Below are positions 1 to 6,578 of a DNA stretch of 40,558 nucleotides, piece after piece. Every line of letters starts with the position of its first letter. The first letter of the stretch is position 1. The stretch is from NCBI GenBank assembly GCA_937915145.1, contig CALDNT010000020.1, forward strand, positions 1 through 40,558, given 5' to 3'. The stretch comes from an uncultured Reyranella sp. GTDB taxonomy: Bacteria > Pseudomonadota > Alphaproteobacteria > Reyranellales > Reyranellaceae. The position numbers and the translations under genes are program-made. The notes under the pieces were generated by a model, which was not told the origin of the DNA, searched no databases, and saw only the letters and a list, made by a program, of their open reading frames with translations.

Positions 1-1
1 G

Positions 2-652
2 TGGACCACCCGGGGCCCGGTGACATTCGACGGCAAGTTCTATCAACTGAAAGGCGCGCAGATCAGGCCCTATCCGCTGCAGCAGCCCTATCCACGCTTC
101 TATCTCGGTGGCGGCTCCATGCAGGCCTGGGAGATCTCGGCCAAGCACTCCGACGTGCATTTGTTCTGGGGCGACACCTACGAACGCATTCGTGCCAACA
201 TGGCCGAGATCAAGGGGATGGCGGCGCGCCACGGCCGCGAGAACGACATCGGCTTCGGCATGCGTCTGCAGGTCGTGTGCCGGCCGACCGAGAAGGAGGC
301 CTGGGATTTCGCGCACGGGCTGGTGGCCCATGCCAGCGAAGCCCAGAAGGCCTTCGTGAAGGAGCGCTTTGCCACGTCGGAAGCCAATCGCCGCGTGCGC
401 GAGCTGGCGGCAATCGGCGAGACCATCGAGCCGCATCTGTGGACCGGCATCACCCAGGTCCGGCCGGGCGCCGGCATCGCTGTGGTCGGCGATCCCGAGC
501 AGTGCGCCGACACGCTGCAGAAATTCATCGATCTCGGTTGCCATTCCTTCTGCCTGTCGGGTTACCTGCATGATGAGGAAGCCGAGCGTTTCGGCAAATG
601 GGTCATGCCGATCCTGCGCGAGCGCAACCGCGGGCGCATGCTGGCGGCCTGA
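2..652 (+). CDS. Luciferase-like (LLM class) flavin-dependent oxidoreductase, 3' part only
   Basis: The frame is open from the left edge, so the start and the N-terminal part of the barrel lie outside the window; about 216 residues remain. The segment with F-D-G-K-F-Y followed by a proline-rich stretch and Y-L-G-G-G-S is typical of the C-terminal half of SsuD/bacterial-luciferase-type monooxygenases. These use reduced flavin and oxygen on small organic substrates in the cytoplasm. A second conserved stretch (V-V-G-D-P-E-Q-C-A-D) is the usual G-(D/S)-P-E-x-V element near the C terminus. Its TGA shares one base with the ATG of the following LysR gene (TGATG), so the two are probably co-transcribed. 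The family is clear; the substrate cannot be read from this fragment. Confidence 0.85.
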   Translation, partial: WTTRGPVTFDGKFYQLKGAQIRPYPLQQPYPRFYLGGGSMQAWEISAKHSDVHLFWGDTYERIRANMAEIKGMAARHGRENDIGFGMRLQVVCRPTEKEAWDFAHGLVAHASEAQKAFVKERFATSEANRRVRELAAIGETIEPHLWTGITQVRPGAGIAVVGDPEQCADTLQKFIDLGCHSFCLSGYLHDEEAERFGKWVMPILRERNRGRMLAA

Positions 653-1566
653 TGGCCCGCGTCGCGCTGCCCGATGTCGGCGCCCGCCAGCTCGAGGCGG
701 TGCTGGCGCTGGCCGAATACGGCAGCTTCGTCGCCGCCGCGGCGCGCCTCAGGATTTCCCAGCCGGCGCTGACCCGCATGCTGAAGCGGCTTGAGTCACA
801 GCTCGGCGTGCGGCTGTTCGAGCGCAGCACGCGGCGGGTCCAGATCACCGCGGCGGGACGCGAGTTCGCAGCCGTTGCCGAGCGCATGCTGAACGATCTC
901 GGCATCACGGTGCAAAGCGTGCGTGAAGTGGCGCAGGAACGGCGCGGTCTCGTGGTGATCTCGTGTGTCATGTCGGTCGCGGTCGGCCGGTTGCCGCGGA
1001 TGATCGCCACCTATCGCGGCGACCGGCCGGGCGTCGAGATCCATGTGCGCGAGGGCGTGTATGCCTCGATCCTCGACGATGTGCGCAGCGGCGTCGCCGA
1101 TTTCGGCATCAGCTATGTCGATGAGCTGCCCGACTTCGCGGTCGGAACCGCCCTGGGCCGCGAGACCTTCCATGCCGTCGTGCCGGCCCGCCACAAGCTT
1201 GCCGGCAGGCGCAGCGTCAGCCTTGCCGAGCTTGCCGCGCATCCGATCGTCGCCCTGCCGACCGAGTCGCGCACGCGCCGCACGGTCGATGCGGCGGCCG
1301 TGACGGCGGGCCTGCAACTTCGCCAGAGGGTGGTGGTGAACCAGATCGCCACTCTTCTGGCCCTGGTCGGCGCCGGCGTCGGCGTCGGGGTCGTGCCGGG
1401 AGGCGCCACCCGCGGGCCGCTGGTCCGCGGACTGCGTTTCATTCCGTTGGCCGAGCCGAAGCTGGTGCGCCGCCTCGGCCTGATCACGCTCCGCGAACGC
1501 GAACCGACGCCCGTCGCGTCAGGTTTCATGGCGTTGTTGCGCCGCGACTGGCCGAGATCGGATTGA
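652..1566 (+). CDS. LysR-family transcriptional regulator
   Basis: This is a 304-residue protein, the usual LysR length. Residues about 10-69 form the winged helix-turn-helix, with A-A-A-R-L-R-I-S-Q-P-A-L-T-R as the recognition part and the typical L-E-x-x-L-G-x-x-L-F-x-R-x-x-R. The remainder is the effector-binding domain. I chose ATG 652 because it overlaps the upstream stop (TGATG) and puts the HTH at the expected place; an in-frame extension to 598 would run inside the upstream gene. LysR proteins usually act as effector-responsive activators of neighbouring genes. Here the next gene downstream is the UGSC-partner gene only 45 bases away on the same strand, so this regulator is a candidate controller of the selenoprotein module or of the upstream oxygenase. 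The effector is unknown. Confidence 0.92.
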   Translation: MARVALPDVGARQLEAVLALAEYGSFVAAAARLRISQPALTRMLKRLESQLGVRLFERSTRRVQITAAGREFAAVAERMLNDLGITVQSVREVAQERRGLVVISCVMSVAVGRLPRMIATYRGDRPGVEIHVREGVYASILDDVRSGVADFGISYVDELPDFAVGTALGRETFHAVVPARHKLAGRRSVSLAELAAHPIVALPTESRTRRTVDAAAVTAGLQLRQRVVVNQIATLLALVGAGVGVGVVPGGATRGPLVRGLRFIPLAEPKLVRRLGLITLREREPTPVASGFMALLRRDWPRSD

Positions 1567-1611
1567 TGCGGATCGTGCAACAATCTCGTCTATCAGGTTG
1601 ATCTTGGCATA

Positions 1612-2703
1612 GTGGCGGAGACGGCTATTCTGGCCGTGGAGGAAATCGTGCAACTGGCATCCAGGACCTACGACGCAAACGACATCTCGGCGGTTCAGGA
1701 GCTGTATCACAGCAGCGGCTGGACCGATGGTCTGCCGATCGTGCCGCCGACGGCCGAGGCCGTCGAAGCCTGTCTCGAGTGGGCGATGATGCCGCCGGAC
1801 CAGTTGATCGGCATCGAGCCGGTGCGCGGGCTGGCGATCACCGCCGAAAAGCTGGCGATCAATGCCGTGATGGCGGGTTGCCTGCCGATGCATTTTCCGG
1901 TCGTGCTGACGGCCTGGACCGCGATGATGCAGGACGAGTTCCTGATGCACGGTGCCACGGCCAGCACCGGCGGTTGCGCCGTCCTGGTGGTGCTCAATGG
2001 TCCGATCCGGCTGGAGCTGGGCGCCAGCGGCACATTCAATGCGCTGGGCAACAGCGACCGCGCCACGGCCGTCATCGGACGTGCGATCCGGCTCTGCCTG
2101 ATCAATCTCATGGATGTACGTCCGGGCGTCATCGACCGCTCGACGCTGGGCCATCCCGGCAAGTTCAGCTTTTGCCTGGCCGAGGATGAGGAGGATTCGG
2201 CCTGGTTGCCGCTGCACGAGCAGCGCGGCATCGAGCGGGCGGCATCGGCTGTTACGGTGATGGCGGCCGGCGCGCCGCGCCAGATCATGAATGAATGGAC
2301 GACCAGGCCCGAAGAGATTCTCGAGACTTTCGCCGCCGAGATGCGCGCCAACCTGCGGCACTACTCGATCTATCCCGGCAACTACGCCATCATCATTCCC
2401 AAGCAGTTGCGTGAGCATCTGCAGGCCGCGGGATGGACCAAGACCGACATCGCCGCTTTCATCCACGAGCGGGCGCGCATTCACCGCCGCGAATGGGCCG
2501 AGGTCGGCAAGGGTGCGGTCGTGCGCGACCGCGGCGACAGCGTCTATCCGGCGATGGAGCGGCCCGACCAGCTTCTGGTGATCGCGGCCGGCGGGCCGGC
2601 CGGCGGCTTCGGCGCGATCGTGCCGCCATGGCTCGGCCACAAGAGCCGTGCCGTGACCCTGGCGGTCGGCGCCTGTGTCGATTGCGAACCCCCCAAGAAG
2701 TGA
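1612..2703 (+). CDS. Conserved protein of unknown function, UGSC-selenoprotein partner
   Basis: The 363-residue protein has no signal peptide or membrane segment. Conserved-looking blocks are G-W-T-D-G-L-P-I-V-P-P-T (about 36-47), A-I-N-A-V-M-A-G-C (Cys90) and a G-H-P-G-K-F-S-F-C-L-A-E-D-E-E stretch (about 170-184, Cys178). I recall this type of protein beside UGSC-type (seleno)proteins in other bacteria, but I cannot name its reaction. The gene ends 10 bases before the selenoprotein start, so the two are almost certainly one transcript and may form a complex. Cys90, Cys122 and Cys178 are candidate redox or thioester residues. The start is uncertain: GTG 1612 has little Shine-Dalgarno, whereas GTG 1648 follows GGAGGA at 1638-1643. 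The frame is firm, the function is not known. Confidence 0.85.
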   Translation: MAETAILAVEEIVQLASRTYDANDISAVQELYHSSGWTDGLPIVPPTAEAVEACLEWAMMPPDQLIGIEPVRGLAITAEKLAINAVMAGCLPMHFPVVLTAWTAMMQDEFLMHGATASTGGCAVLVVLNGPIRLELGASGTFNALGNSDRATAVIGRAIRLCLINLMDVRPGVIDRSTLGHPGKFSFCLAEDEEDSAWLPLHEQRGIERAASAVTVMAAGAPRQIMNEWTTRPEEILETFAAEMRANLRHYSIYPGNYAIIIPKQLREHLQAAGWTKTDIAAFIHERARIHRREWAEVGKGAVVRDRGDSVYPAMERPDQLLVIAAGGPAGGFGAIVPPWLGHKSRAVTLAVGACVDCEPPKK

Positions 2704-2713
2704 GGACCCCGCC

Positions 2714-3238
2714 ATGACCTTCCGTGTTCTCGATCCGACCGCCGAGAAGGCGCCGCCCGCCGGCAAGGCGGCACCGCGGCTCGCCTCGCTCGAAGGCAAG
2801 ACCATCGGGTTCATTTCCAACGGCAAGGAGGGAACCAAGGGGTTCTTTCGCCATCTCGACCGCATGCTGCGCGAGGAGCATGGCGTCGCCAAGGTCGTGA
2901 GCCGGACCAAGTCGAACTACAGTGCGCCGGCCGATGCCGGCATCGTGGCCGAGATCAAGAGCTGGGATGCTGTCGTCTCCGGCATTGGAGATTGAGGAAG
3001 CTGTTCATCATGCAGTCTGCATGACTCAGTGACAGCCGAACGCCTCGGCGTTCCCGCCTTCAGCGTGATGACCACCCGGTTCGTGAGTGCCGCCGAGATG
3101 ATGGGCCGCGTGCTCGGCATGCCGGACCATCCGTTCGCCACCATCGGCCATCCGGTCAGCAGCGCCACCGATGACGACCTGCGCGCCATGGCTGCGGCGG
3201 CGATCGACCAGGGCCGGCGGTTTCTGCTCCGGCCCTGA
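2714..3238 (+). CDS. UGSC-family selenoprotein (in-frame UGA read as selenocysteine)
   Basis: Read through the TGA at 2993-2995, this is one 174-residue protein; without readthrough it would stop at 93 residues. Residue 94 is the predicted selenocysteine in G-I-G-D-U-G-S-C-S-S-C, with Cys97 and Cys100 as partners. The frame is open on both sides of the TGA. Protein-like sequence continues after it: H-D at 103-104, then G-V-P-A-F-S-V-M-T-T, a G-M-P-D stretch and G-H-P-V. This layout resembles the C-terminal domain of glycine-reductase GrdB-type selenoproteins (U-x-x-C, then A-G-I-P, then H-P), so a redox role through a selenenyl sulfide between Sec94 and Cys97 is likely; this is inference. ATG 2714 follows GAGGA at 2702-2706. 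A hairpin fit for SelB lies just after the TGA. selA/B/C/D are not in the window and must be elsewhere. Confidence 0.92.
2993..3036 (+). promoter_or_regulatory. Bacterial SECIS element downstream of the selenocysteine UGA
   Basis: After the UGA (2993-2995), bases 3008-3014 (TCATGCA) pair perfectly with 3018-3024 (TGCATGA) around a GTC tip. A lower helix of 3000-3004 (GCTGT) with 3032-3036 (ACAGC) encloses it with asymmetric internal bulges. The tip starts 19 bases after the UGA, inside the usual window for bacterial SECIS. The apical GCAGTCTGC nearly matches the GCAGGTCTGC tip of the E. coli fdhF element bound by SelB. The segment drops to about half G+C by my count and uses TCA, TCA, AGT and TCA for serine, consistent with codon choice bent to preserve RNA structure. 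Confidence 0.88.
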
Positions 3239-3255
3239 TACCGCCCGCACGGCGA

Positions 3256-3678
3256 TCAACGCGCCAGCGTCAGCGTCTCGCTGCCCGCTGCTGCGGTCTC
3301 GGCGTGAACCCAGGTGCCCTTCAGGACGCCATCGCTGCGACGTCGATAGACGACCAGGTATTCGCCGACGAAGCTTCTGTTGTGATCGCCGCGCAGATGG
3401 TCGCCGATGAAGATCGACAGCGTGTCGCCGGCGGCCAGCCCCTTGCCGGTGTAGGTATGCCGGGTGTCCCGGTTGAAGCAGGAGACCTGGTAGCCCGGCT
3501 CTCCGTGCCGGATCGAGCAGGTTCCACCGTATGCCGTATCGCGCGGACCGAAGCCCTTGCCCTGCATTTCATACTCGCCAGCGAAGTCCCGCGCCGCGGC
3601 GTCCTGTGCCAGCGCCGGTGCGGCAAGCGCCATACTCAAGGCGGTGAAGCCAGCGATCGTCTTGCCGAAGTGCCGCAT
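3256..3678 (-). CDS. Small exported protein of unknown function
   Basis: The protein has 140 residues with a clear Sec signal peptide: a short basic N-terminus, a hydrophobic core, and A-L-A-Q cleavage near residue 25. The mature part is a small soluble periplasmic domain with two cysteines (in G-T-C-S-I and V-S-C-F-N) that could form a disulfide. Its alternating polar and hydrophobic pattern (G-E-Y-E-M-Q-G-K-G, G-T-W-V-H-A) suggests a beta-rich fold. It converges on the selenoprotein gene with 17 bases between the stops and has its own upstream region of 233 bases. No family is recognised with confidence; the signal peptide and coherent codon use support a real gene. Confidence 0.75.
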   Translation of the reverse strand: MRHFGKTIAGFTALSMALAAPALAQDAAARDFAGEYEMQGKGFGPRDTAYGGTCSIRHGEPGYQVSCFNRDTRHTYTGKGLAAGDTLSIFIGDHLRGDHNRSFVGEYLVVYRRRSDGVLKGTWVHAETAAAGSETLTLAR

Positions 3679-3911
3679 TCAACGCTCCTTGTCGCGAATT
3701 GAGGCGCCGCCGAAAGGGGCCGCGACAGCGACCCGCTTCCGGCGGCGCACGGCCATCGCCGACAGGGGGAGCGCCTGCGATGGACGGGGCTTGCGAAAGT
3801 GACGGCTTTACAGTGGCCCGGGCGAGCGCTCGCGCGCACGTCACGAGCCGTTGCTTCACTCGTATGTGAAGGCGCGCGACCGCTGCGTGATCGCGGCCGC
3901 TGGCGGCAGGC
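3679..3911. other. Intergenic gap, 233 bases, no gene seen
   Basis: This lies between the starts of the exported protein gene (reverse strand) and the end of the first Lin0512 gene (also reverse strand). I see no convincing open frame with coding character, tRNA-like fold or T-tract terminator. It should hold the promoter of the 3256-3678 gene, but I could not pick reliable -35/-10 boxes. Confidence 0.5.
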
Positions 3912-4256
3912 TTAGGGCAGGTCCAGCCGCACCGCGACGGCGGCGCTGGCGATCACCGCGACGTCGTTGCCTTCCTGGTCGGGCACGTCGAGTCCGCCCT
4001 TGACCGCCGTCACCGTGACGATGCCGTGCGGCAGCGAGGCCTTGACCTTTTCGAGGTCGACCTTGTCGGGTTGCTGCACGCCGATGGTGACATCGACGAA
4101 CATGCCGGTCTTGGAGTTGACCCCGAGCGTGCGGATCATGGCGAGCGAGCTGTGGTGCAGGGCGTCCTGGACCGCGCGGAGGGCGGCCTTGGTGTAGTCG
4201 CCGCCGTGCAGGTCGTTGCCGGTACCGAGTTCGAGGATGACGCGTCTGGCGGTCAT
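3912..4256 (-). CDS. Lin0512 family protein, copy 1
   Basis: This 114-residue cytosolic protein belongs to the Lin0512 family of small proteins with no assigned biochemical function. Family-like features are the E-L-G-T-G-N-D-L-H-G-G-D-Y-T-K-A-A start, the D-A-L-H-H-S-S helix and the L-P-H-G stretch near residue 76. A longer frame upstream reads through the neighbouring copy and is not real; ATG 4256 gives a protein matching its paralogue end to end. It lies 14 bases after copy 2 (4271-4609), so the two are translated in tandem and probably form a hetero-oligomer or act on the same ligand. That pairing is inference. Confidence 0.85.
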   Translation of the reverse strand: MTARRVILELGTGNDLHGGDYTKAALRAVQDALHHSSLAMIRTLGVNSKTGMFVDVTIGVQQPDKVDLEKVKASLPHGIVTVTAVKGGLDVPDQEGNDVAVIASAAVAVRLDLP

Positions 4257-4270
4257 GCTGTGTGCTCCGC

Positions 4271-4609
4271 TCAAATATCGAGCCGGACGATGGCGGCCGC
4301 CTGGGCGATCACCGTCTTGTCCGTGCCGGCTTCGTTGGCGATTTCCAGCCCGCCCTCGACCACGCTCACCGTGCCGGTGCCGTGCGGCAGCACCGCCAGC
4401 ACCTGGGCCTTGTCGACCTCGGCCGGCCGCGGCACGCCGATCAGCACTTCCACCCGCATGTCGTCGCTCGACTTGCCGAGCGCCGTGGCGACGGTCAGCG
4501 AGTTGTGCCACAGCGCGTCCTTCAAGGCGCGTACCGCGGCCTTGGTGTAGTCGCCGCCGCGGATGTCGGTGCCCATGCCGATCTCGAGGGCCAGACGTTT
4601 CAGTGCCAT
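4271..4609 (-). CDS. Lin0512 family protein, copy 2
   Basis: The 112-residue paralogue of the next gene downstream shares the blueprint G-x-G-T-D-x-x-G-G-D-Y-T-K-A-A, D-A-L-x-H-x-S and L-P-H-G-x-x-T-V. The two copies differ widely in the middle, so the duplication is not recent. ATG 4609 starts five bases after the DoxX stop, indicating translational coupling. Members are often found as adjacent pairs, to my recollection; the molecular role of the family remains open. The sequence shows no secretion signal. Confidence 0.85.
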   Translation of the reverse strand: MALKRLALEIGMGTDIRGGDYTKAAVRALKDALWHNSLTVATALGKSSDDMRVEVLIGVPRPAEVDKAQVLAVLPHGTGTVSVVEGGLEIANEAGTDKTVIAQAAAIVRLDI

Positions 4610-4614
4610 TGCCA

Positions 4615-5013
4615 CTACCTCTTGCGCATCGCGTCGTAGCTCCACGGGCCGGGTCCGGCGGCGGCGATATAGAGGAAGACGAAGCAATAGAGCGCCGCCA
4701 ATTCGCCGGCATTGAGGATCGGAAAGAAGCCGCGCGGCGCGTGGGCGAGGAAGTAGGCGACGGCCATCAGGCCCGACAGCACGAACGCCGTCGTGCGCGT
4801 GAACAGGCCGAGGATCAGCAGCACGCCGCCCACGATCTCGATCACCCCGGCGGCGCCCAGCAGCGACACCGGCTCGAGCTTGGAGAACATCGGCACCGAC
4901 GGAAACTTCAGGTGCTTGGCGGTGCCGTGCTGCAGGAACAGCAGGCCCGCCATGATGCGCAGCACACTGAGCAGCCGTGGCGCCCATGTTGCAGCGATTG
5001 CGTCGAAGTTCAT
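4615..5013 (-). CDS. DoxX family membrane protein
   Basis: This 132-residue inner-membrane protein has about four hydrophobic helices. The DoxX hallmark is present: R-I-M-A-G-L-L-F-L-Q-H-G-T-A-K in the first helix, then G-x-x-E-I-V-G-G-x-x-L-x-L-G-L-F-T-R in the second and third. DoxX proteins relate to the small subunit of thiosulfate:quinone oxidoreductase, but most, this one probably included, have no proven reaction. It opens a three-gene unit with the two Lin0512 genes. The start at ATG 5013 fits the family length. Confidence 0.9.
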   Translation of the reverse strand: MNFDAIAATWAPRLLSVLRIMAGLLFLQHGTAKHLKFPSVPMFSKLEPVSLLGAAGVIEIVGGVLLILGLFTRTTAFVLSGLMAVAYFLAHAPRGFFPILNAGELAALYCFVFLYIAAAGPGPWSYDAMRKR

Positions 5014-5091
5014 CGCATGGTTCCCCCGGAAACGATCAGGCGTCAGTGTGGCGGCGGCGCCCTGTCACGGCAAGGCGCCGCCCGGAGCCGG

Positions 5092-6054
5092 CTACTTCTT
5101 GGCCGCCCCCGCCTTGGCCGCGCCGACCTTGGTCGCGGCGTAGGTCGCGGTGAAGCCGAACAGGTCGACCAGGGCGTTGGGCACCATGATCTTGGCGAGG
5201 TCGTCGATCCCCGCCGTCTTGGCGGGCTTCAGCCCCAGCACCAGCGGTCCCTTGGGTGCCTTCCAGTCGGTGACGAAGGAGGCCACGGCGTCGAGTTGCT
5301 TGTCGGTCGCCGGCCCCTGGAGGGCGGCGAAGCCGGCCAGGGTCATCAGCGCGGTGTTGACGAAATCGTCGGGCTTGACGCCTTCCTCCTTGGCGATGGT
5401 CGGCAGCACCTTGGCGGTCAGCCCGGTGTCGTCGATGGTAAGCGAGGCCACGCGCAGCCGGCCGTCGTCCTTGGCGGTCGACTTGTCGCTGATGCCGTCC
5501 ATCACCAGCGAGAGCGAAAGCTTCGCCTGCCCGCGCAGGCCGATTTCCAAGGTCTTGACCGTCAGCACCTTGGCCTTCTCGTCGATCGTGTAGTCGAGCG
5601 TGATGTCGAACGGCACCTTGGGCACGCCGAACGGCGTCAGCATGGTGAACATCTCGTCGTCGCCGGTCATGCCCTCGAGCTTCAGCTTGGCGAAGCGCGG
5701 CGCCTCGTCGTCCTTAGCGTCGGCCTTCATGCGGTCGAAATCGAACGCCTCGACCGTCACCTTGTCGATCCTGACCGTGCTTTCCTTGTCGCCGGTCGCG
5801 GCGTTGGCCGGCACCACCGCCACCACGTCGTTCAGCACGAAGCCCGAGGTGCCGAGCGGGGCGGGGTTCTTGTAAGTGAAGCTCTTGAACTCGAATTGCG
5901 GCTTCAGTTCCTTCTCGAAGCGCTGCAGCCCGTTCTGTGCCCAGGCGCCGGCCGTCGACCCGGGAACCAGCCCGAAGACTAGTCCGCCCGCCAGCCCGCC
6001 CGTCAGCCCGATTGCCATCAACATCGAGCCGAGTCCTGCCCATATCCGCCGCAT
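5092..6054 (-). CDS. Exported protein of unknown function
   Basis: The 320-residue protein starts M-R-R-I-W-A-G with a long hydrophobic signal segment to about residue 35 (ending near A-G-A-W-A-Q). ATG 6054 is preceded by AGGGGA, so I prefer it to an upstream in-frame start at 6090. The mature protein is charged and beta-rich, with repeated phrases such as D-K-V-T-V-E-A-F-D-F-D and A-S-L-T-I-D-D-T-G-L, resembling lipid- or outer-membrane-associated periplasmic repeats. It ends in an Ala/Lys tail (K-V-G-A-A-K-A-G-A-A-K-K). No enzymatic motif is visible and I do not recognise the family. It is separated by 78 bases from DoxX and is probably its own transcript. Confidence 0.8.
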   Translation of the reverse strand: MRRIWAGLGSMLMAIGLTGGLAGGLVFGLVPGSTAGAWAQNGLQRFEKELKPQFEFKSFTYKNPAPLGTSGFVLNDVVAVVPANAATGDKESTVRIDKVTVEAFDFDRMKADAKDDEAPRFAKLKLEGMTGDDEMFTMLTPFGVPKVPFDITLDYTIDEKAKVLTVKTLEIGLRGQAKLSLSLVMDGISDKSTAKDDGRLRVASLTIDDTGLTAKVLPTIAKEEGVKPDDFVNTALMTLAGFAALQGPATDKQLDAVASFVTDWKAPKGPLVLGLKPAKTAGIDDLAKIMVPNALVDLFGFTATYAATKVGAAKAGAAKK

Positions 6055-6132
6055 CGCATTCCCCTGTTTAGTGGGCGCGGACCCTAACACCGGGGCGATG
6101 CCGCGGCGAGTCAGGGAGACAGTCTCGCGACG

Positions 6133-6498
6133 TCATCGCCAGGACCGGAAGGGAGGGCCCAAGTCATTGAAGTCGCTTGCCGATCCGGCGAAGCCGGCCG
6201 CCGCCGGCGGAGTCGCCAACTGACTCGTTTCAAGCCGCCCGGTACGGCCAAGGACATGGCCCAGGACGCGGCGGCCAAGGATGCGGCGGCGCAGGTTCCG
6301 GCGGCGCGGCCGCGACGCTGCGATCTCGGCCCACACCGCAGCGAACTCCGGATCCTCGAGTTTCCAGCGATAGACCGTGCCGCGGTTGAGATTGGCCCGG
6401 GCGGCCGCCAGGCTGGCGTTGGCGCCGCGCAGAAGCTCGGTCAGGAAGGCGACGCGCTTGGCGTCGCCGGCAAGTCGGAACGACGAGACGGGAGACAT
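6133..6498 (-). CDS. Small HTH DNA-binding protein
   Basis: The protein has 121 residues. Residues about 15-55 read as a helix-turn-helix like those of phage terminase small subunits and transposase-type HTHs (A-S-L-A-A-A-R-A-N-L-N-R-G-T-V-Y-R-W, then D-P-E-F-A-A-V-W). The rest is Arg-rich then low-complexity. ATG 6498 has an excellent AAGGAG six bases upstream. The region in front is strikingly AT-rich with promoter-like boxes and repeated ATAGGA, which suggests autoregulation or recent acquisition. It is not next to any phage or transposase gene, so a stand-alone regulator is a fair reading. Function is not known. Confidence 0.65.
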   Translation of the reverse strand: MSPVSSFRLAGDAKRVAFLTELLRGANASLAAARANLNRGTVYRWKLEDPEFAAVWAEIAASRPRRRNLRRRILGRRVLGHVLGRTGRLETSQLATPPAAAGFAGSASDFNDLGPPFRSWR

Positions 6499-6522
6499 CG
6501 GCAACTCCTTTCGCATCCATCG

Positions 6523-6559
6523 ATAGGAGTATAGGAATAGGATTTACAAGTCAATAGGG
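6523..6559 (-). promoter_or_regulatory. AT-rich promoter with repeated ATAGGA/TCCTAT motif
   Basis: On the reverse strand, TTGACT (6549-6554) and TATACT (6528-6533) are separated by 15 bases, each one mismatch from the sigma-70 consensus but with short spacing. The hexamer ATAGGA occurs on the plus strand at 6523, 6531 and 6537, with ATAGGG at 6554, straddling the putative boxes. This is directly upstream of the small HTH gene, as an operator would be. Confidence 0.45.
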
Positions 6560-6578
6560 TGGCGCCGCACCGCCGGTG

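Noticed and set aside
2675-2995. A stand-alone short gene ending at TGA 2993-2995, with 3029-3238 as a second gene or the pair as a pseudogene
   Set aside because: The frame is continuous across a single TGA in a G-D-x-G-S-C context with a SECIS-like hairpin and conserved-looking sequence on both sides; a recoded selenoprotein explains all of it.
4216-5982. 588-codon forward frame
   Set aside because: It runs antisense through the Lin0512, DoxX and exported-protein genes with Arg/Gly/His-rich shadow composition.
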